Shown here: in pieces, positions 11,467 through 23,359 of the stretch
Numbering within the stretch: position 1 is the stretch's first letter
How the letters are laid out: each line of letters begins with the position of its first letter
DNA from: Cocos nucifera
Taxonomy: Eukaryota > Streptophyta > Magnoliopsida > Arecales > Arecaceae
Direction of reading: 5' to 3'
DNA length: 64,000 bases
NCBI GenBank assembly: GCA_006176705.1
Contig: QRFJ01000765.1
Span: forward strand, 1-64,000
Notes under the pieces: model-generated
Database searches by the model: none
Told to the model about the DNA's origin: nothing
What the model saw: only the letters and a program-made list of their open reading frames with translations
Program-made: the position numbers and the translations under genes

Positions 11467-13752
11467 TGTTAGATATATGTGCCCTAGAAGCCAGAATTGG
11501 CTGACACTTGTAATACACTTCTAGGGGCAAAATTATAATTTTGACTATAATCAATAAAATGGGTTATTTTCTATCACATATGTGTATTTAGTGTCTGTGA
11601 TACATCCTTTGAGTTAATGGTAATGATAATTCATATTTTCAAGAGTTGAAAATTTAAGACATGAATAATCATTATTAACTCATAAAATGCTCCCGACCAT
11701 AGGATCATCACGAGGATGGTGATTGATCCGGAAGGTTGGTGTACAATCGCTTCTCTTTAGTAGATGAGTCTTGAGTCTACGGTGTGGAGACACCGGAGCG
11801 AGAGTACAGGTACTCGTTAGAGAACGAGGGCACTGAGCGTGACCACCTCGAGTAGTCATTAGGAAGTCTACCTTCTCGTCAATGACTGACTCGATGCTGC
11901 AGTAGGTGTGTCTGGTTCTTTGACCTGAGGTGCATCGGTAGTTCACCTTGAGGGTGTTATAGTTTGACTACACCATTACTCGATCTCCTAGCCATATGGA
12001 ATCCCTGAGGTGTATGTTGGCTATAGCATGTTCATTGTAGGAACTGGATTGCATCAAGATGGAATCTATCTACCTCGGTGGTAGAGGAGCAGCCCTATGA
12101 TGATCATGAGAATCAAGTCCAGAAGCCCATGGCCATGGCAGAGTGAAATAATAGAAAGAGTTTCTATTTAGATTTTCACATTGGACTTGAATCGAATGAT
12201 TACATCATATGACAGAGAACTAGGGTTTGACGAGTTCACCTTAACCCTAATCTGATCGGGGCTCAAGATAGAAGAACTTAATCACACAGGTAGCTGCACC
12301 AAGAGGTTCGCATTCAGCTCTGATGGGTTGCCACCATATACTGCTAGGTGTCACTGGTGGATTTTGGGAGCAATTAGAATGATTTAGATGATCGATCATT
12401 CTAGCTGTTCGAATCAGAAGAGTTCTGATCCATCGAAAGGAGTTTCGATGATGTCGATGATAGAGATCATGACATATCCCATTACCATACAGAACTGAAC
12501 CTAACTGGGTCACACAAACAAGGGTTTGAATCTGGTGATCATCAATTGAACTGATCCAGTTCAATTGATCTGAATGAGATTCAATTAGGTTCAAGAAAAT
12601 CGTGCTAGCACTCGATTGAACCTAACGTTCTTCTTTTACTATCATAAATAGTTGTCCTGACTGAGCCAAAGGAGTTTGTGCTCAATCAGAGGCCTTCACT
12701 TGGTCTGACTGGAGCCTTGTCCAAGTCAGAAAAGGTTGTCTTATTTTGTAAGACAATTACCTGCCATTTTTGGTCACCTGCCATTTCTCGTCCTTTGACT
12801 TTGGTCAAAAGTTGACCTTTGACTGGTCAAATGTTGACCATTGATACTTTGACTTCTTGTCCACATGTCATGCACCTATTGGAGAGCTGGTGGGGGCCTT
12901 GTCCCCCTGCCAGAACCTGGCAAGGAGGAGGGCGCACGCCACCCTTGGCGTGTGCCCAAGTTTGGAGGCGCCCAGGAGTCCCTGTTGGACAGGGACTCCA
13001 TCTCCTTTTTGGATTCCAATTAGAGTTCTCCTAAGAACCAACTTTGACTGGTCTTAGGCACCATCTAAGGAGGAATCCAAGGGACTCTATTCCCACCAAT
13101 CAGATTTAGATCTGATTTCACAAAGGGTTGTGATTGGTTGGGAAGAAGAGGAGTTGGATCACGCATAGTCTATAAATAAGACCCTGCGCCCAACTCAAAA
13201 AGAAATTCAATTCTCCATGCCCCAAGGCTGCCTCTCCTCTTCCTCCTCCATGCCAAGTTCCATCCTTCTCCCTCTCCTCTCCACATGCCCAAAGAAGTTT
13301 GGGATCTTGGTTGGTGCAATCCAGATGAGAGAAAGGCGACAGAAAGCTAGAAGGCTGCGCTGCTGCAAAGGACAACTGCTGATCTTCGAAAAGGAGTTTT
13401 GAAGATCCTCCAGAATCAGATTCCAGATCTAATTTTTGGAGATGTGATAGAGAAGAAGAGGATCTCTAGATCCAGCCTGAGTGGATACCGGTAGAGGCCA
13501 GGCACTTGCGTGGCTAGATCCAGAACCTTCCGCTGCTTACAGGATCATCAACGGGTAATAGGATTACCCACATCAAGGTAAATTAAATTTGATTTAATTT
13601 ATCTATATTTTATTTTAATTATTAAAATAATAAAAATTAGATCTAAAACATCCTAGATCTGATTTAGATCAAAGAGAAAAAATTTTGGAATATATCTCTT
13701 AATCCGATCAGATCTAAACGAACCTGATTCGGAAAATCAGGATTTTCCTTCA
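11467..13752 (+). repeat. Copia 3' LTR (2.29 kb), forward
   Basis: Starts TGTTAGATATATG right after the polypurine tract and ends ...TTTTCCTTCA. It is closely matched by 37445-39725. The final ~500 bp holds a TATA-like stretch (GTCTATAAATAAGACC near 13168-13183), consistent with the LTR promoter. The transcribed part would begin shortly after. Confidence 0.9.
13165..13190 (+). promoter_or_regulatory. Putative LTR TATA box
   Basis: GTCTATAAATAAGACC is conserved in the second full LTR (about 39146-39162), about 570 bp from the LTR end. It is placed as expected for the U3/R boundary of a long Copia LTR. Inferred from sequence only. Confidence 0.5.
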
Positions 13753-14860
13753 ATGCTCAGACAGTGTGATAAAAGCATTTAAATGCGCACTCACTTTGCC
13801 AATCCTAATAAGTATTGTCTCTACCATCGTGACCATGGTTATGATACTGAAGAATGCTTTCAGCTTCAAGACGAGATTGAAGAACTCATTAGGCGAGGTC
13901 AGCTCGATCGATTCCCATGGCATCGACCTGAGATAAGAGAAGATTGATCGAGGGCACAGCTACAATCAGAACCACCAAGAAGAGAAAAATAGCAAGAAGA
14001 TCGATCACCCTCGGCATCATCAATACCATCTCTGGGGGACTTTGATGAGAGGAGGCCAGTGGATCTGAGGGGTCGGCTAAAAGATGGAGGGCTGAGGAAC
14101 CCATCATTTTCACTGAAGAAGATGCTTAAGAGGTTCAATTTCTACACAATGATGTCGTTGTAATAACTTTAAATATAGCAGATTATGATGTACACCGTGT
14201 TCTTATGGATAATAAAAGTTCGGCCGATATCTTATTTTATGATGCTTCTCTAAAATGTCTATACCTGATAATCACCTAGGACCAATAAATTTTCCTTTGA
14301 TAGGCTTCACTGGTGACGCTGTACTAGTTGAAGGAATAATAACTTTAACCATGACTGTAGGATGATATCCGAGGTAGTCCAAGGTGCAAGTGGATTTTTT
14401 GGTAGTAAGAGCTACATCTGCTTACAACGTAATTCTTAGCCGATCTAGCCTAAATGCACTTCGAACAGTAGTGTTGATCTACCTTTTAAAGATGAAGTTT
14501 TCAACAAATTGCAGGATCAGAGAAGTCAGGGGAGACAAAACTTTGGCGAGACAATGCTACTCAATTGTCCTGCAAAGAGATAAGCAGTTTGACCCTTGCT
14601 TAGTTGATGGGTTGGACGTCTGGGATGATCTTACAGAAGAACGGAGAGAACCCAAGAAAGACCTTGTCTTAGTCTCTTTGAATAATGGAAATAAGGGCCA
14701 CACAGTGCATATTGGCTCTAATCTGAGAGAGGTGCGAGAGCAACTCGTTGAATTCTTATGGAGAAATGTAGATGTTTTTGCTTGGATCCCCACAGACATG
14801 CCAAAAATTGATGCTAAAGTTATGTAGCATCGTCTGGTTGTCAATCCCAAGCATCGGTCA
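13753..14860 (+). pseudogene. Gypsy G1 gag nucleocapsid end and protease
   Basis: Continuation of the Gypsy gag broken at 940. The zinc-binding stretch near 13795-13895 reads CLYHRDHGYDTEEC followed by LQDEIEELIRRG. The protease-like section near 14140-14420 has the D-x-x-S block (LMDNKSSADILFYDA). A linker at 14384-14827 continues to the RT. The same order occurs on the minus strand at 61000-62290. Stops near 13946, 14340 and 14825 make it non-functional. Confidence 0.8.
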
Positions 14861-16600
14861 GTGAAAGAAAAGGTACGTAGCCATGCACCGAAGAGACAAA
14901 AGGCAATTGCTGAAGAAGTCGACAATCTCCTCAAGGCCAGATTCATCCGAGAAGTCTCCTATCCGAGCTGAGTTTCTAATATGGTCCTCGTCAAAAAGAT
15001 GAATGGCAAGTGGAGAATGTGCACAGACTTCAAAAAATTGAGCAAGGCCTATCCTAAAGATAGCTATCCCCTATCAAAAATGGATCAATTAGTGGATGCG
15101 ACCTCGAACAATGAGCTCCTCACCTTCATGGATGCCTTCTTCGGCTACAACCAAATTCGGAAGACACTAGAGGATGAGGAGAAAATTACTTTTATTACTG
15201 ATCATGGTTTTTATTGTTACAGGATTATGCCCTTTGGACTCAAAAATGCAGGAGCAACATACCAGCGCCTTATCAATAAGATTTTTAAGGAGCAGACCGT
15301 AATATGGAGGTTTATGTAGACGACATGCTTGTCAAGAGCCGAATTTTGATAAATTACATAGCTGATCTTGAGGAGACCTTCAGTGCCCTACGGAGATACA
15401 AGATGAAATTGAACCCGACCAAGTATGCCTTTGGTGTGACTTCGAAAAAGTTCTTAGGGTTTATGATGTCAAGACATGGAATTGAGGCAAATTCAAAGAA
15501 GATTCAAGCCATTCAAGAGATGACTGCCCTAAAATCAATAAAAAAAGTTCAGCACCTAATAACAAAGATGGCAGTCTTGAACCGTTTCATCTCGAAGTCG
15601 GTCGAATGGTGTATGTCCTTCTTTCAAGTTTTCAAACAATCAAAAAACTTCTATTGGACCACAGAGTGTCAGCAAGCATTCGAAGAGCTCAAAAGCTACC
15701 TTGGCTGGCCTCCCTTGCTAACTAAACCTGAGCTTGGAGAAGAATTATTCTTGCACTTAGCGGTCTCCCTAACGGCCCTTGCAGCAGTCCTAGTCAAGAA
15801 AGAGATGAAAGTGCAGTGGTCGATGTACTATATAAGTTGAGTTTTGAGGAATGCCGAGATCAGGTACACTAAGTTAGAAAAACTAACTTATGCTCTACTG
15901 ATTGCAGTCCGAAGACTTCGACCTTATTTCTAAGGGCACACTGTAACTCTCCTTACTGATCAACCAATCAAGACAGTTCTTCACTGAATAGATACCTTCG
16001 AAAGAATCGCAAAATAGGCAATTGAACTCACAGAGTTTGACATCAATTTTTAGCCTCGACTGTCAATTAAGGCTCAAATACTAGTAGAATTCATAATGGA
16101 ATGCACTATCCCGGATGAGACCAAATTGGAACAGAATGAGGTCAGTATTCCATGGTTGCAGTCGAGCTCCTCTGAAGAAAAGGCTGATCTTCCTAAAGGC
16201 TTCTAGGCCCTGTATGTTGATGGCTTATCCAATACTCGGGCGCAGGCGCTGGATTGATCCTGGTGAACCCGAAGGGGGTCATTGTCGAATACGCGCCGTG
16301 CTTTGAATTTTCTGCAATAAATAATGGAACCAAATATAAAGCTCTGATAGCAGGACTAAGGATAGCCAAAAAGTTGGAAGCAGACTGGCTCTAGGTGTAC
16401 AGTGATTTTCAACTGATGGTCGGACAAGTTAGTGGCAATTATGAAGCTCGAAAGAAAAATATGATAAAGTATCTTAAGAAAGTAAAGAATTTGACTTCGA
16501 TCTTCAAAAGATTCAACATTCGACAGATTTCTAGAGTAAAAAATACCAGAGCCGATCTTCTCTTTAAATTGACCATACTAGCCTAACCGAATTACCTAAG
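14861..16600 (+). pseudogene. Gypsy G1 RT, RNase H and second (archaeal-type) RNase H
   Basis: Reverse transcriptase has MVLVKKMNGKWRMCTDF near 14981, the FGLKNAGATYQRL block and YVDD at 15313-15324. A classic RNase H follows at about 15650-15960 (QQAFEELKSYL, then a thumb). A second RNase H follows at about 16200-16590 (NNGTKYKALIAGLRIAKKLEAD, VYSDFQLMVGQVSGNYEARK). The pair of RNase H domains before integrase is the hallmark of the Tat lineage of plant Ty3/Gypsy elements. Frame breaks at 15300, 15840 and 16205. Confidence 0.85.
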
Positions 16601-17430
16601 AAAGTCTTCTTCGAAGTCCTAAACTGTCCAAGTTTAGAAGAATCACAGTCTATGATGCAGGTTGAGTATGAGCCGAATTGGATTGATCCACTAGTCGCCT
16701 ACCTCAAAGATGGGGTTCTTTCTCATGATCTGAAAGAAGCTCAAAAAATAAGAAATTAGGCCGTTCGGTATGTTCTCTACGAAGGCAAATTATACAAAAG
16801 GTTTTATTTACTACCACTTTTAAGATGCTTTCGACCCTCCGAGGCTGATTTTGCATTATGGGAGGTACATAAAAAAATTTATGGAAGCCATCTGAGTGCC
16901 AGATCTTTATCTCACAAGCTACTTTGAAAAGGTTATTACTGGCCGACCTTATATTGGAATTCTCTGGATTATGTTAGAAAGTATGACCATTGTCAAAGAA
17001 ATACTAGTATTCAGAGACAGCCGGCCTCCAAGCTTACCTCCTTAAGCGCTCCTTAGCCATTTACGCAATGGGGGTTGGATATACTCGACCTCTTTCCGAT
17101 GGCATTCGGACAATGAAAGTTTCTCTTGATTGTAATTAACTACTTTACCAAATGGATTGAGGTCGAACCTTTGACTAAAATTGCTGAAGCAAAAGTACAG
17201 GACTTCATCTGAAAGTCAATTATTTATAGGTTCGGCTTGCCTCAGACTCTTATAATAGATAATGGGCGGTAGTTTGCTGGTGCAAAATTTGCTGAGTTCT
17301 GTGAAGACTTGAATATCTCTTACAATTTTACATCAGTAGCTCATGCACATAGAAATGGTGAGACTTAGGTAACCAATAGAATCCTGTTGCAAGAAATCAA
17401 AGCAAGACTTGAGAAGGTAAAAGGAGCTAT
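16601..17430 (+). pseudogene. Gypsy G1 integrase, 3'-truncated
   Basis: The integrase N-terminal region (QVEYEPNWIDPLVAYLKDG near 16660) and DDE core (LITDNGRQFAGAKF-like block near 17245-17300, then the NGE-equivalent near 17353) are recognisable but full of stops. The alignment to 58148-59400 stops at about 17430 (AAGACTTGAGAAGGTAAAAG). The integrase C-terminus, the downstream region and the 3' LTR are absent. Confidence 0.8.
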
Positions 17431-17719
17431 TTTGGATTATTTAGATTAGATTTAAATAATGTAGGGTTGCACATATTGATTATAAGGTTGTCCTACTGTA
17501 AGATTTATCCCTTATAGTGGAGAGATTATCCTAATATGTGCTGATATGAATAACCTAAATTATAAATATATTAAATAAGATCTAAAGTAATTTATGATTT
17601 ATTTTTGGATTTTAAATCTAAAATTAGATAGTTTATGATTTAATTTTGATCATTTAGATAAGATCCATATGATAGGTTTCATGTTTTGATTTAGATCTTC
17701 ATGTTGCATATGTTGATAT
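17431..17719 (+). other. Leader of older Copia C4 (left piece)
   Basis: AT-rich non-coding sequence of about 290 bp. It resembles the reverse complement of 43132-43340, which lies next to a Met-type primer-binding site. I therefore read it as untranslated leader of a Copia element. It ends in GATAT, the left target-site duplication of the C3 insertion. Confidence 0.45.
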
Positions 17720-18591
17720 TGTAGGTGGTGTGGTGCTCCCAAGCCTTGGAAGGCCATGGATGGAGCCAGGATGAGAGCTCCGAGAAGGCTAGGATAGGTG
17801 TGGTCCTAGGGCTAGGACAGGAATTGTCCTAGGATGGAGACGGCATGTAACTCTCCATGGGCTTGAGGTTCGGATATTGAGGGCCTCAAGGGGCTTGGTT
17901 GGTGCTTTGAAGATCTAAAATTCAAGATGGAGCAAAGAATCAAAGTCGAAGAATCAAGACTGCAGAAAAAAAAATTTCTGTAGGTTAGCTGGCTTGGTCC
18001 AAAACTGGATTGGATAAGTCTCAGAGCATAGGCAAAATAGAAAGATCGAGTTTCGGAATTGCAGGCATGGCATAGAACTGGACTGGCTCAATTTTAGACT
18101 GAGCCAATCCAGTGGAACTTAGTCAGCTCAGTGCTGAGACTGAGCAGGCTCAATAAGCAACAGAGTTATGCGAGGGTCTGTTTTGGGCTAGGGTCTAGAT
18201 TGATCCTAGGGATCTTAAGGCCTGATTTGAGAGGTCTTAAGGAGGTTAATTCATGTATGGATTAAGATTAGATCCAAGGGATGAGAGCATGTGAGACTTG
18301 GGCTCGGTGAGTGCTTTCATGTATTGGGTTAGCCCAAGAAAGTTTTTGAGCTAGGGTTTATTAGGGTTTATGAGGGAACTCTAGAGTATATAAATCAGGA
18401 TATTGTAACTTTTACAACAGAAAAAAATACAATTGAGCTTTTCTTCCTAACTCTCTTCTCTCTGATTCCAACATCAAAACCCTAACTTCTCTCATCTTTC
18501 TTAGATCTTCTTCAGTTTGCTGGATTAATACTCAGGTTCACATAAGAGATTGAATCTATGGCTGTGGCTTCGAGCAGCCATAGGAACAATA
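17720..18591 (+). repeat. C3 5' LTR
   Basis: 872 bp, starting TGTAGGTGGTGTGGTGCTCC and ending GGAACAATA. It is repeated at 20252-21142. A TATA-like GTATATAAATCAGG near 18387 is shared with the other LTR (near 20930). Confidence 0.85.
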
Positions 18592-18593
18592 AT

Positions 18594-18606
18594 TGGTATC
18601 AAAGCC
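18594..18606 (+). other. C3 primer-binding site
   Basis: TGGTATCAAAGCC, two bases after the 5' LTR. It is one mismatch from the initiator tRNA-Met complement (TGGTATCAGAGCC) typical of plant Copia elements. Confidence 0.8.
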
Positions 18607-18780
18607 AGGTTAAGCATGAAGAAGGAAGAAGATCAGTTTTTAGTAGAGATCAGCAGCGAGATTTAGATCTAAAGACTTTCTTCAGATTTCATGAGGAAGG
18701 AAGAGATCATAGGACTGCTGTCTACCATCCCTAGTCAAGGTATTTCTCAGATCTATCTATTTGCTATTATTTGACTCGGA

Positions 18781-19500
18781 TTGATCATGAAAAATAATAG
18801 GTTGAAGGTAGGATTAGAGAAGTTTAATGAAAAGAAAAGTTTCACGATATGTGTGGTAAGAATGGAGGATCTGTTGATTCAGATCAGATTGGATTCGATC
18901 TTGGAAGATAGGTCGGAGGAGATCATAGACAAGGAGTGGGTATCCTTAGAGAAAAGGGCATGTGCCATGATTAGGGCTTGTTTGGCAGATGAGGTTTTGT
19001 ATGGTGTGTTGGAGGAGAGAATATCCAAGGAATTATGGTTGAGGTTGTAGTAGTTGTACATGGAGAAGAACATGTGCAACAAGTTGATGCTAAAGAAGCA
19101 ACTATATAGCCTTCGAATGCAGGAGGGCGAGGATGTTATGGGGCATATTCAGCGGTTCGATTGGATGAGCATGGACTTACTCAATATAGGAGTGGATTTA
19201 GAAAAGGAGGACAAGAGTCTATTATTTCTATATTCGCTATCTGAGAGCTTCGATCCATTGGTGACAACTTTACTGTATGGTAAGGAGACACTGGTGTACG
19301 AGGAGATCGTATCAGTGCTCAGGTCCAACGAGTAGCTAGAATGGTTGATGAAGAGGAAGGTCTTCTAAGAGAGTCTTATAGTTTCAGAGAAGCATAGGAA
19401 AGAAAAGAAGAAGGGCGAACAGAGGGGCAGCAAGGGGTCCAAGAGATGCTTTAAGTATGGAGAAGCAGGACACTTTAAGTTTGAGTATCCGCTTTGAAAG
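18781..19500 (+). pseudogene. C3 gag (Copia UBN2-like), degenerate
   Basis: Capsid region from about 18787. It has a N-terminal 'EKFNEKKSFTICVVRMEDLL' block that matches the usual 'F-(D/N)-G-x-N-F-x-x-W' start of Copia gags with the Trp lost. It continues with LWLRL-stop-QLYMEKNMCNKLMLKKQLYSLRM and ends in IVSVLRSNE. Stops at 19048-19050 and 19333-19335. A nucleocapsid knuckle near 19450-19497 reads CFKYGEAGHFKFEYP: the second and fourth zinc ligands (Cys) are both Tyr. Not functional. Confidence 0.75.
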
Positions 19501-20240
19501 AAGTGCAAGAGAGGAGAAAGCTCAGAATCCATCAGTACAGTCACTAAAAGTGAAGATTCGGATAAGCTCTTGGTGGTCTTGGAGGTGCCCATAGGGTGTG
19601 GTGTATTTGAGATGATTTCGGATAGATCTGTAGAGTGCAGAGGGTCCGAAGGATCAGTGATGGTGTTCGAGGTATAGCAGCAGACCCAGTAGTGCAGCAT
19701 TGGATGGTTGGCCTCGAGAGACTCGAAGATAGAGTCAGCTTCTATGGCATCAGGAGGACTTCAGTTCTAGGTGGAGCATCGAGCAGAGGCGGCTTCACGG
19801 GTGGAGAAAGCTATGACACAAGTTCAGAATACGGGGTGCAGAGGGAGGACCTATATCTCAGTACTAGTATCGAGGCTGTACAGATTTAGGTGGAGAGGAT
19901 TATGCAGAAAGATAGGCGTGGCTCTGAGGGAAAAGTGTCAAGTAGAGCATCAGGATATGAGGTGAGTGTCGGTAAAGAAACATTGCATGATCTCCAGGGA
20001 AGTCCAGGATAAGTGATGCAGTTGCCAAGCAGAAGGATACCTATAACTTCAAAGGTGGTGCAGAGAAACAAGCTAAGAACTTTAGCCGTGGAGGTGGTCA
20101 TTCTGAAGGCCTCAAAGGGAGCTCAGTAGTTGAAGAAGAATGGAAAATGGCAAGATGAGCATGGGAGGCTATCAGGACATGCAGAGCTAGCAGGATCGTG
20201 CAGGAGGATATTGCCAGGTGTGCCAAGATTTGGATGCACT
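19501..20240 (+). other. C3 internal region without recognisable gene
   Basis: About 740 bp between the gag remnant and the polypurine tract. Weak protease-like residue patterns follow the gag (around 19585-19640), but no D-T/S-G triad is intact and no RT or integrase motif is present in any frame. Confidence 0.5.
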
Positions 20241-20250
20241 AAGGTGGAGA
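20241..20250 (+). other. C3 polypurine tract
   Basis: AAGGTGGAGA immediately upstream of the 3' LTR, the expected plus-strand primer. Confidence 0.7.
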
Positions 20251-20251
20251 T

Positions 20252-21142
20252 TGTAGGTAGTGTGGTGCTCCCAAGCCTTGGAAGGCCACGAGCAGAGCTA
20301 GGGTGAGGGCTCTAGGAAGGCTAGGACAGGTATGATCCTAAGACTAGGACAGAAGTTGACTTAGGGTGGAGGCGGCATGTAACTCTCCATAGGCTTAAGG
20401 TTCGGATATTGAGGGCCTCAAGGGGCTTTGTTGGTGCTTTAGAGACATGAGATTCAAGGTGGAGCAAGAAATTAAAGCCAGAAAATCAAGACTATAGAAA
20501 GAAGATTCTCTGCAGGTTAGTTGGCTCAGTTCAAAACTAGATCGACTAAGTCTCAGAGCGCAGGCAAAATAGAAAGGTCAAGTTTCGGGACTGCAGACAC
20601 GACACAGAATTGGGCTGATTCAATTTCAGACTGAGCCAAAATTAAGCCGACCTAGTGGAACTTAGTCAACTCAGTGCTGAGACCGAGCCAACTCAGTAAG
20701 CGGGCAGAGTTATGTGAGGATCTATTTTGGGCTAGGGTCTGGGTTGATCCTAGGGATCTTAAGACCTGATTTGAGAGGTCTTAAGGGGGCTAATTCATGT
20801 ATGGGTTGGAATTAGATCCAGGGGATGAGAGCATGCGAGACTTGGGCTCGATGAGTGCTTTTATGTATTGGGTTAGCCTAAGAGAGTTTTTGAGCTAGGG
20901 TTTATTAGGGTTCATGTGGGAACTCTAGGGTATATAAACTAGGACATTGTAACTTTTACAATAGAAGAAAATACAATTGAGCTTTTCTTCCTAACTCTCT
21001 TCTCTCTTCTCTCTGGTTTCAATACCAAAACCCTAGCTTCTCTCATCTTTCTTAGATCTTCTTCAGTTTGTTGGATTAACATCCAGGTTCATGCAAGAGA
21101 TCAGATCTATGGCTATGGCTTCGAGCAGCCGTAGGAACAATA
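20252..21142 (+). repeat. C3 3' LTR
   Basis: 891 bp, homologous to 17720-18591, with TGTAGGTAGTG at the start and GGAACAATA at the end, then the GATAT duplication. Confidence 0.85.
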
Positions 21143-21147
21143 GATAT

Positions 21148-22700
21148 GTAGCTTTTTTTTGAATCTAGTTTGCATATGTATGACATCTAAGTTTCATAAA
21201 ATTAAAATTGTGAACTTACTTTCTGTAAAACCTTAGATTCAAAATCTTAGAAAATGATCGAAATATTGAAACAAATCGGATCAAAAATCATGTATTGAAT
21301 ATTATTCAATGTAAACCATTTACAATTTGAAAATGTTTCAAATGATTAAATGAGAATTAGTTCTGAGGTTCCATAAACCCAAACCTATAAGCCTTGAACT
21401 TAATTGAGAATTAAGTAATTATTTAGGATCTAGGTTTGTGATTTGAAGATCCTAAGATAATTTCATAAAACATGGGTTAAAGGGTAATGGGTTAGCTTTG
21501 ATCAGGTCATTAACTGGGTTAGATCTAGGGTTAGATTAAATATGAACTAAATTAAGAAATTGATCAAATCTAATTAATAGTTAATTAGAATTGGGTCATT
21601 TCTTTTCTATAGATCAATTCAATAGTTGTAGTTGATCAAAGTCCATATATCTAACAAATGGATATTGATCATGTTCCAATGGTTGAGCTCGAGTCTTTAG
21701 GTAGACCAAATCAAAATTGACAAATCAATTGGTATCTAAGATAAGTCTGACATTTTTAGATCGATGGTTTTTAATTGGTAGCCTGCTTAGCCATTTCTGA
21801 TGGTATCTAAGGCAAGCCTTGGCAGACCCTCTCATCGATCTCACTTACCTGGCCAATATAGTTAATCAGATCTTGATTAGGTTGCTCATTGATTCATGCT
21901 AACCCATGTCACATAGAAAATCAGTGAGACTCATTTTATTCAGTGAGACTGATCTAGGTGCCCATGGATCGATATTGATTCTAGTCCTTGTCAATAACTT
22001 GAAAGTCAGTGGAAGAATTTGACTTGGTGAAGTCAATGGAAGAAAATTGGTCCATGTCTTATCTATCCTTAAATCACTAATAATTTAAATCTTCTAAAAT
22101 TATTAGGTCCTTAAAATGATAAAGTTATGAGGATAACTGAGTCATAGCCTTTCATTAAGTTGTTTGATAATGGGTCCATTGACTCAATAATCATTGGAGG
22201 CCCATAGGCCTGGTGCTTGTTGACTAATGGAATTATCATTCATCATATGATAACTTGGATGTGTCTCTTTAATGATGGTTAGATTGATCAACTAAAGTTG
22301 GGCTTAATTATTCGTTAGTTAGATGCACTAAGTATGGTCATGTTAATGGTTGGACCTAGTTAGATCCTTATAGTAGAGGCCAAAACCTACTGATTAGATT
22401 TTTGGGACAAAATTAAATTACTAGAAGTTGTTTGGAGAAATAATTGATTAAAGAACCCACTCGTAGATGTACATGGGTTGACCGACCAAAGTCAAGCTTG
22501 TGTGCAGTCTATGTGGATTCTAGTACCTACTAGAAAATTAAAGTAATTCCCCAAATTAGAAATAGAGGCTACTAATTTGAATAAAATAATAAGAGAATCT
22601 TTAGACTAAAGTCCAAATCTCTAGGCTTAAAATAATTCATATACAATAGGTTATTATTCTCCATTATTAGATTAAGACTAAATCCTAATTGCTCCGATCA
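21148..22700 (+). other. Leader of older Copia C4 (right piece)
   Basis: Non-coding, AT-rich, about 1.55 kb. Blocks such as TCTCACTTACCTGGCCAATA (21840-21860) and the 'GGCCCATAGGCCTGG' area resemble the leader sequences at 6780-7090 and 34380-34650. It precedes a Copia zinc knuckle. The main capsid part of gag is not recognisable and may be deleted. Confidence 0.45.
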
Positions 22701-23346
22701 CTATCAGATAGTGGTGTATATATGGGATCCAACTTCGATAATTAGTATCGCAAGTTAAATTTGGTTCAGTAGTACGAATGGATTCGTATTAGGGCTTCTA
22801 AGCCCAATCAAAATAATTAGTCCAATATTGACCCAAATCAGGCATTGTATTTCTACTGTAAGAAGTAGGGTCATAGGAAGAAGAATTGTCTTGCTTTCCT
22901 TGATCCCAACAGGTTGAACAAGAGAAAGAAATAAGAGTTGCTTATCAAGGATGTTATATGATAACACCTAAAATTTTTTTTGTATGTAATTCTACTACCT
23001 AGGTATTAGATACCGATGGTCTTATATAATTCGTTGCAGGGACTTTAGGTAAGTGGAATGTTTGAAAATGATGAGAGACTCCTAAACATTAGAAAAGAAA
23101 GTTTTGTTTCAATCCTACCTTTAGGAATTATCAAGTTTATTTTTAAAAGATGTCATTTTGAGTGATTGTTACTATTGTCCATCGTTTATAATAAATATGA
23201 TCTCTATTGGTCTTTTAGCTAGAGATGGTTATCATTTATCAATAAGAAAGATTATTGTGATATTATTATGAATAATATTATAATAATATATAGATAATAA
23301 AAAAATAATATTTAACATTAACACAGCCTATTAAGTGTAATGTATA
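22700..23346 (+). pseudogene. Copia C4 gag end and protease remnant
   Basis: A nucleocapsid knuckle remnant reads Y-F-Y-C-K-K-stop-G-H-R-K-K-N-C near 22850-22893, with the first Cys lost. It is followed by a protease-like VLDTDG near 23005 (normally VLDTG/S) and the 'LSDCYYCPSF' block near 23155. The reading is cut at 23346 by the CACTA insertion and continues at 28642. Confidence 0.65.
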
Positions 23347-23359
23347 CACTACTACAAAA

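Larger units (their letters stand above)
941..13752 (+). mobile_element. Composite Ty1/Copia insertion (head-to-head) inside Gypsy G1
   Basis: One insertion bounded on the left by the start of a forward LTR and on the right by the end of a forward LTR. Order: forward LTR fragment (941-1604), complete inverted LTR (1605-3862), inverted RNase H-RT-IN portion (3863-6455), leader (6456-7478), forward gag-PR-IN-RT-RNase H (7497-11452), forward LTR (11467-13752). Flanking Gypsy gag continues on both sides. The related Gypsy at 62300-62312 shows the uninterrupted site. The preserved left flank (seen at 40367-40371 in the second copy) reads CAATG, and CAATG also occurs at 13751-13755, consistent with a 5 bp target-site duplication if the LTR ends just before it. 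If the LTR ends in the usual CA, only ATG is duplicated. Confidence 0.8.
17720..21142 (+). mobile_element. C3: small gag-only LTR retrotransposon, structurally complete
   Basis: 3423 bp: 5' LTR (17720-18591), primer-binding site, ~1.66 kb internal region, polypurine tract and 3' LTR (20252-21142). It is flanked by GATAT at 17715-17719 and 21143-21147, a clean 5 bp duplication. The internal region holds only a degenerate Copia-type gag; there is no integrase or reverse transcriptase. The size and content fit a non-autonomous, gag-encoding element (TR-GAG-like). LTRs differ by many substitutions, so the insertion is old. Confidence 0.85.

Noticed and set aside
18594..18606. Possible tRNA-related sequence
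   Set aside because: The tRNA-Met complementarity here and at 43338-43353 is limited to the primer-binding site. No tRNA cloverleaf is present.
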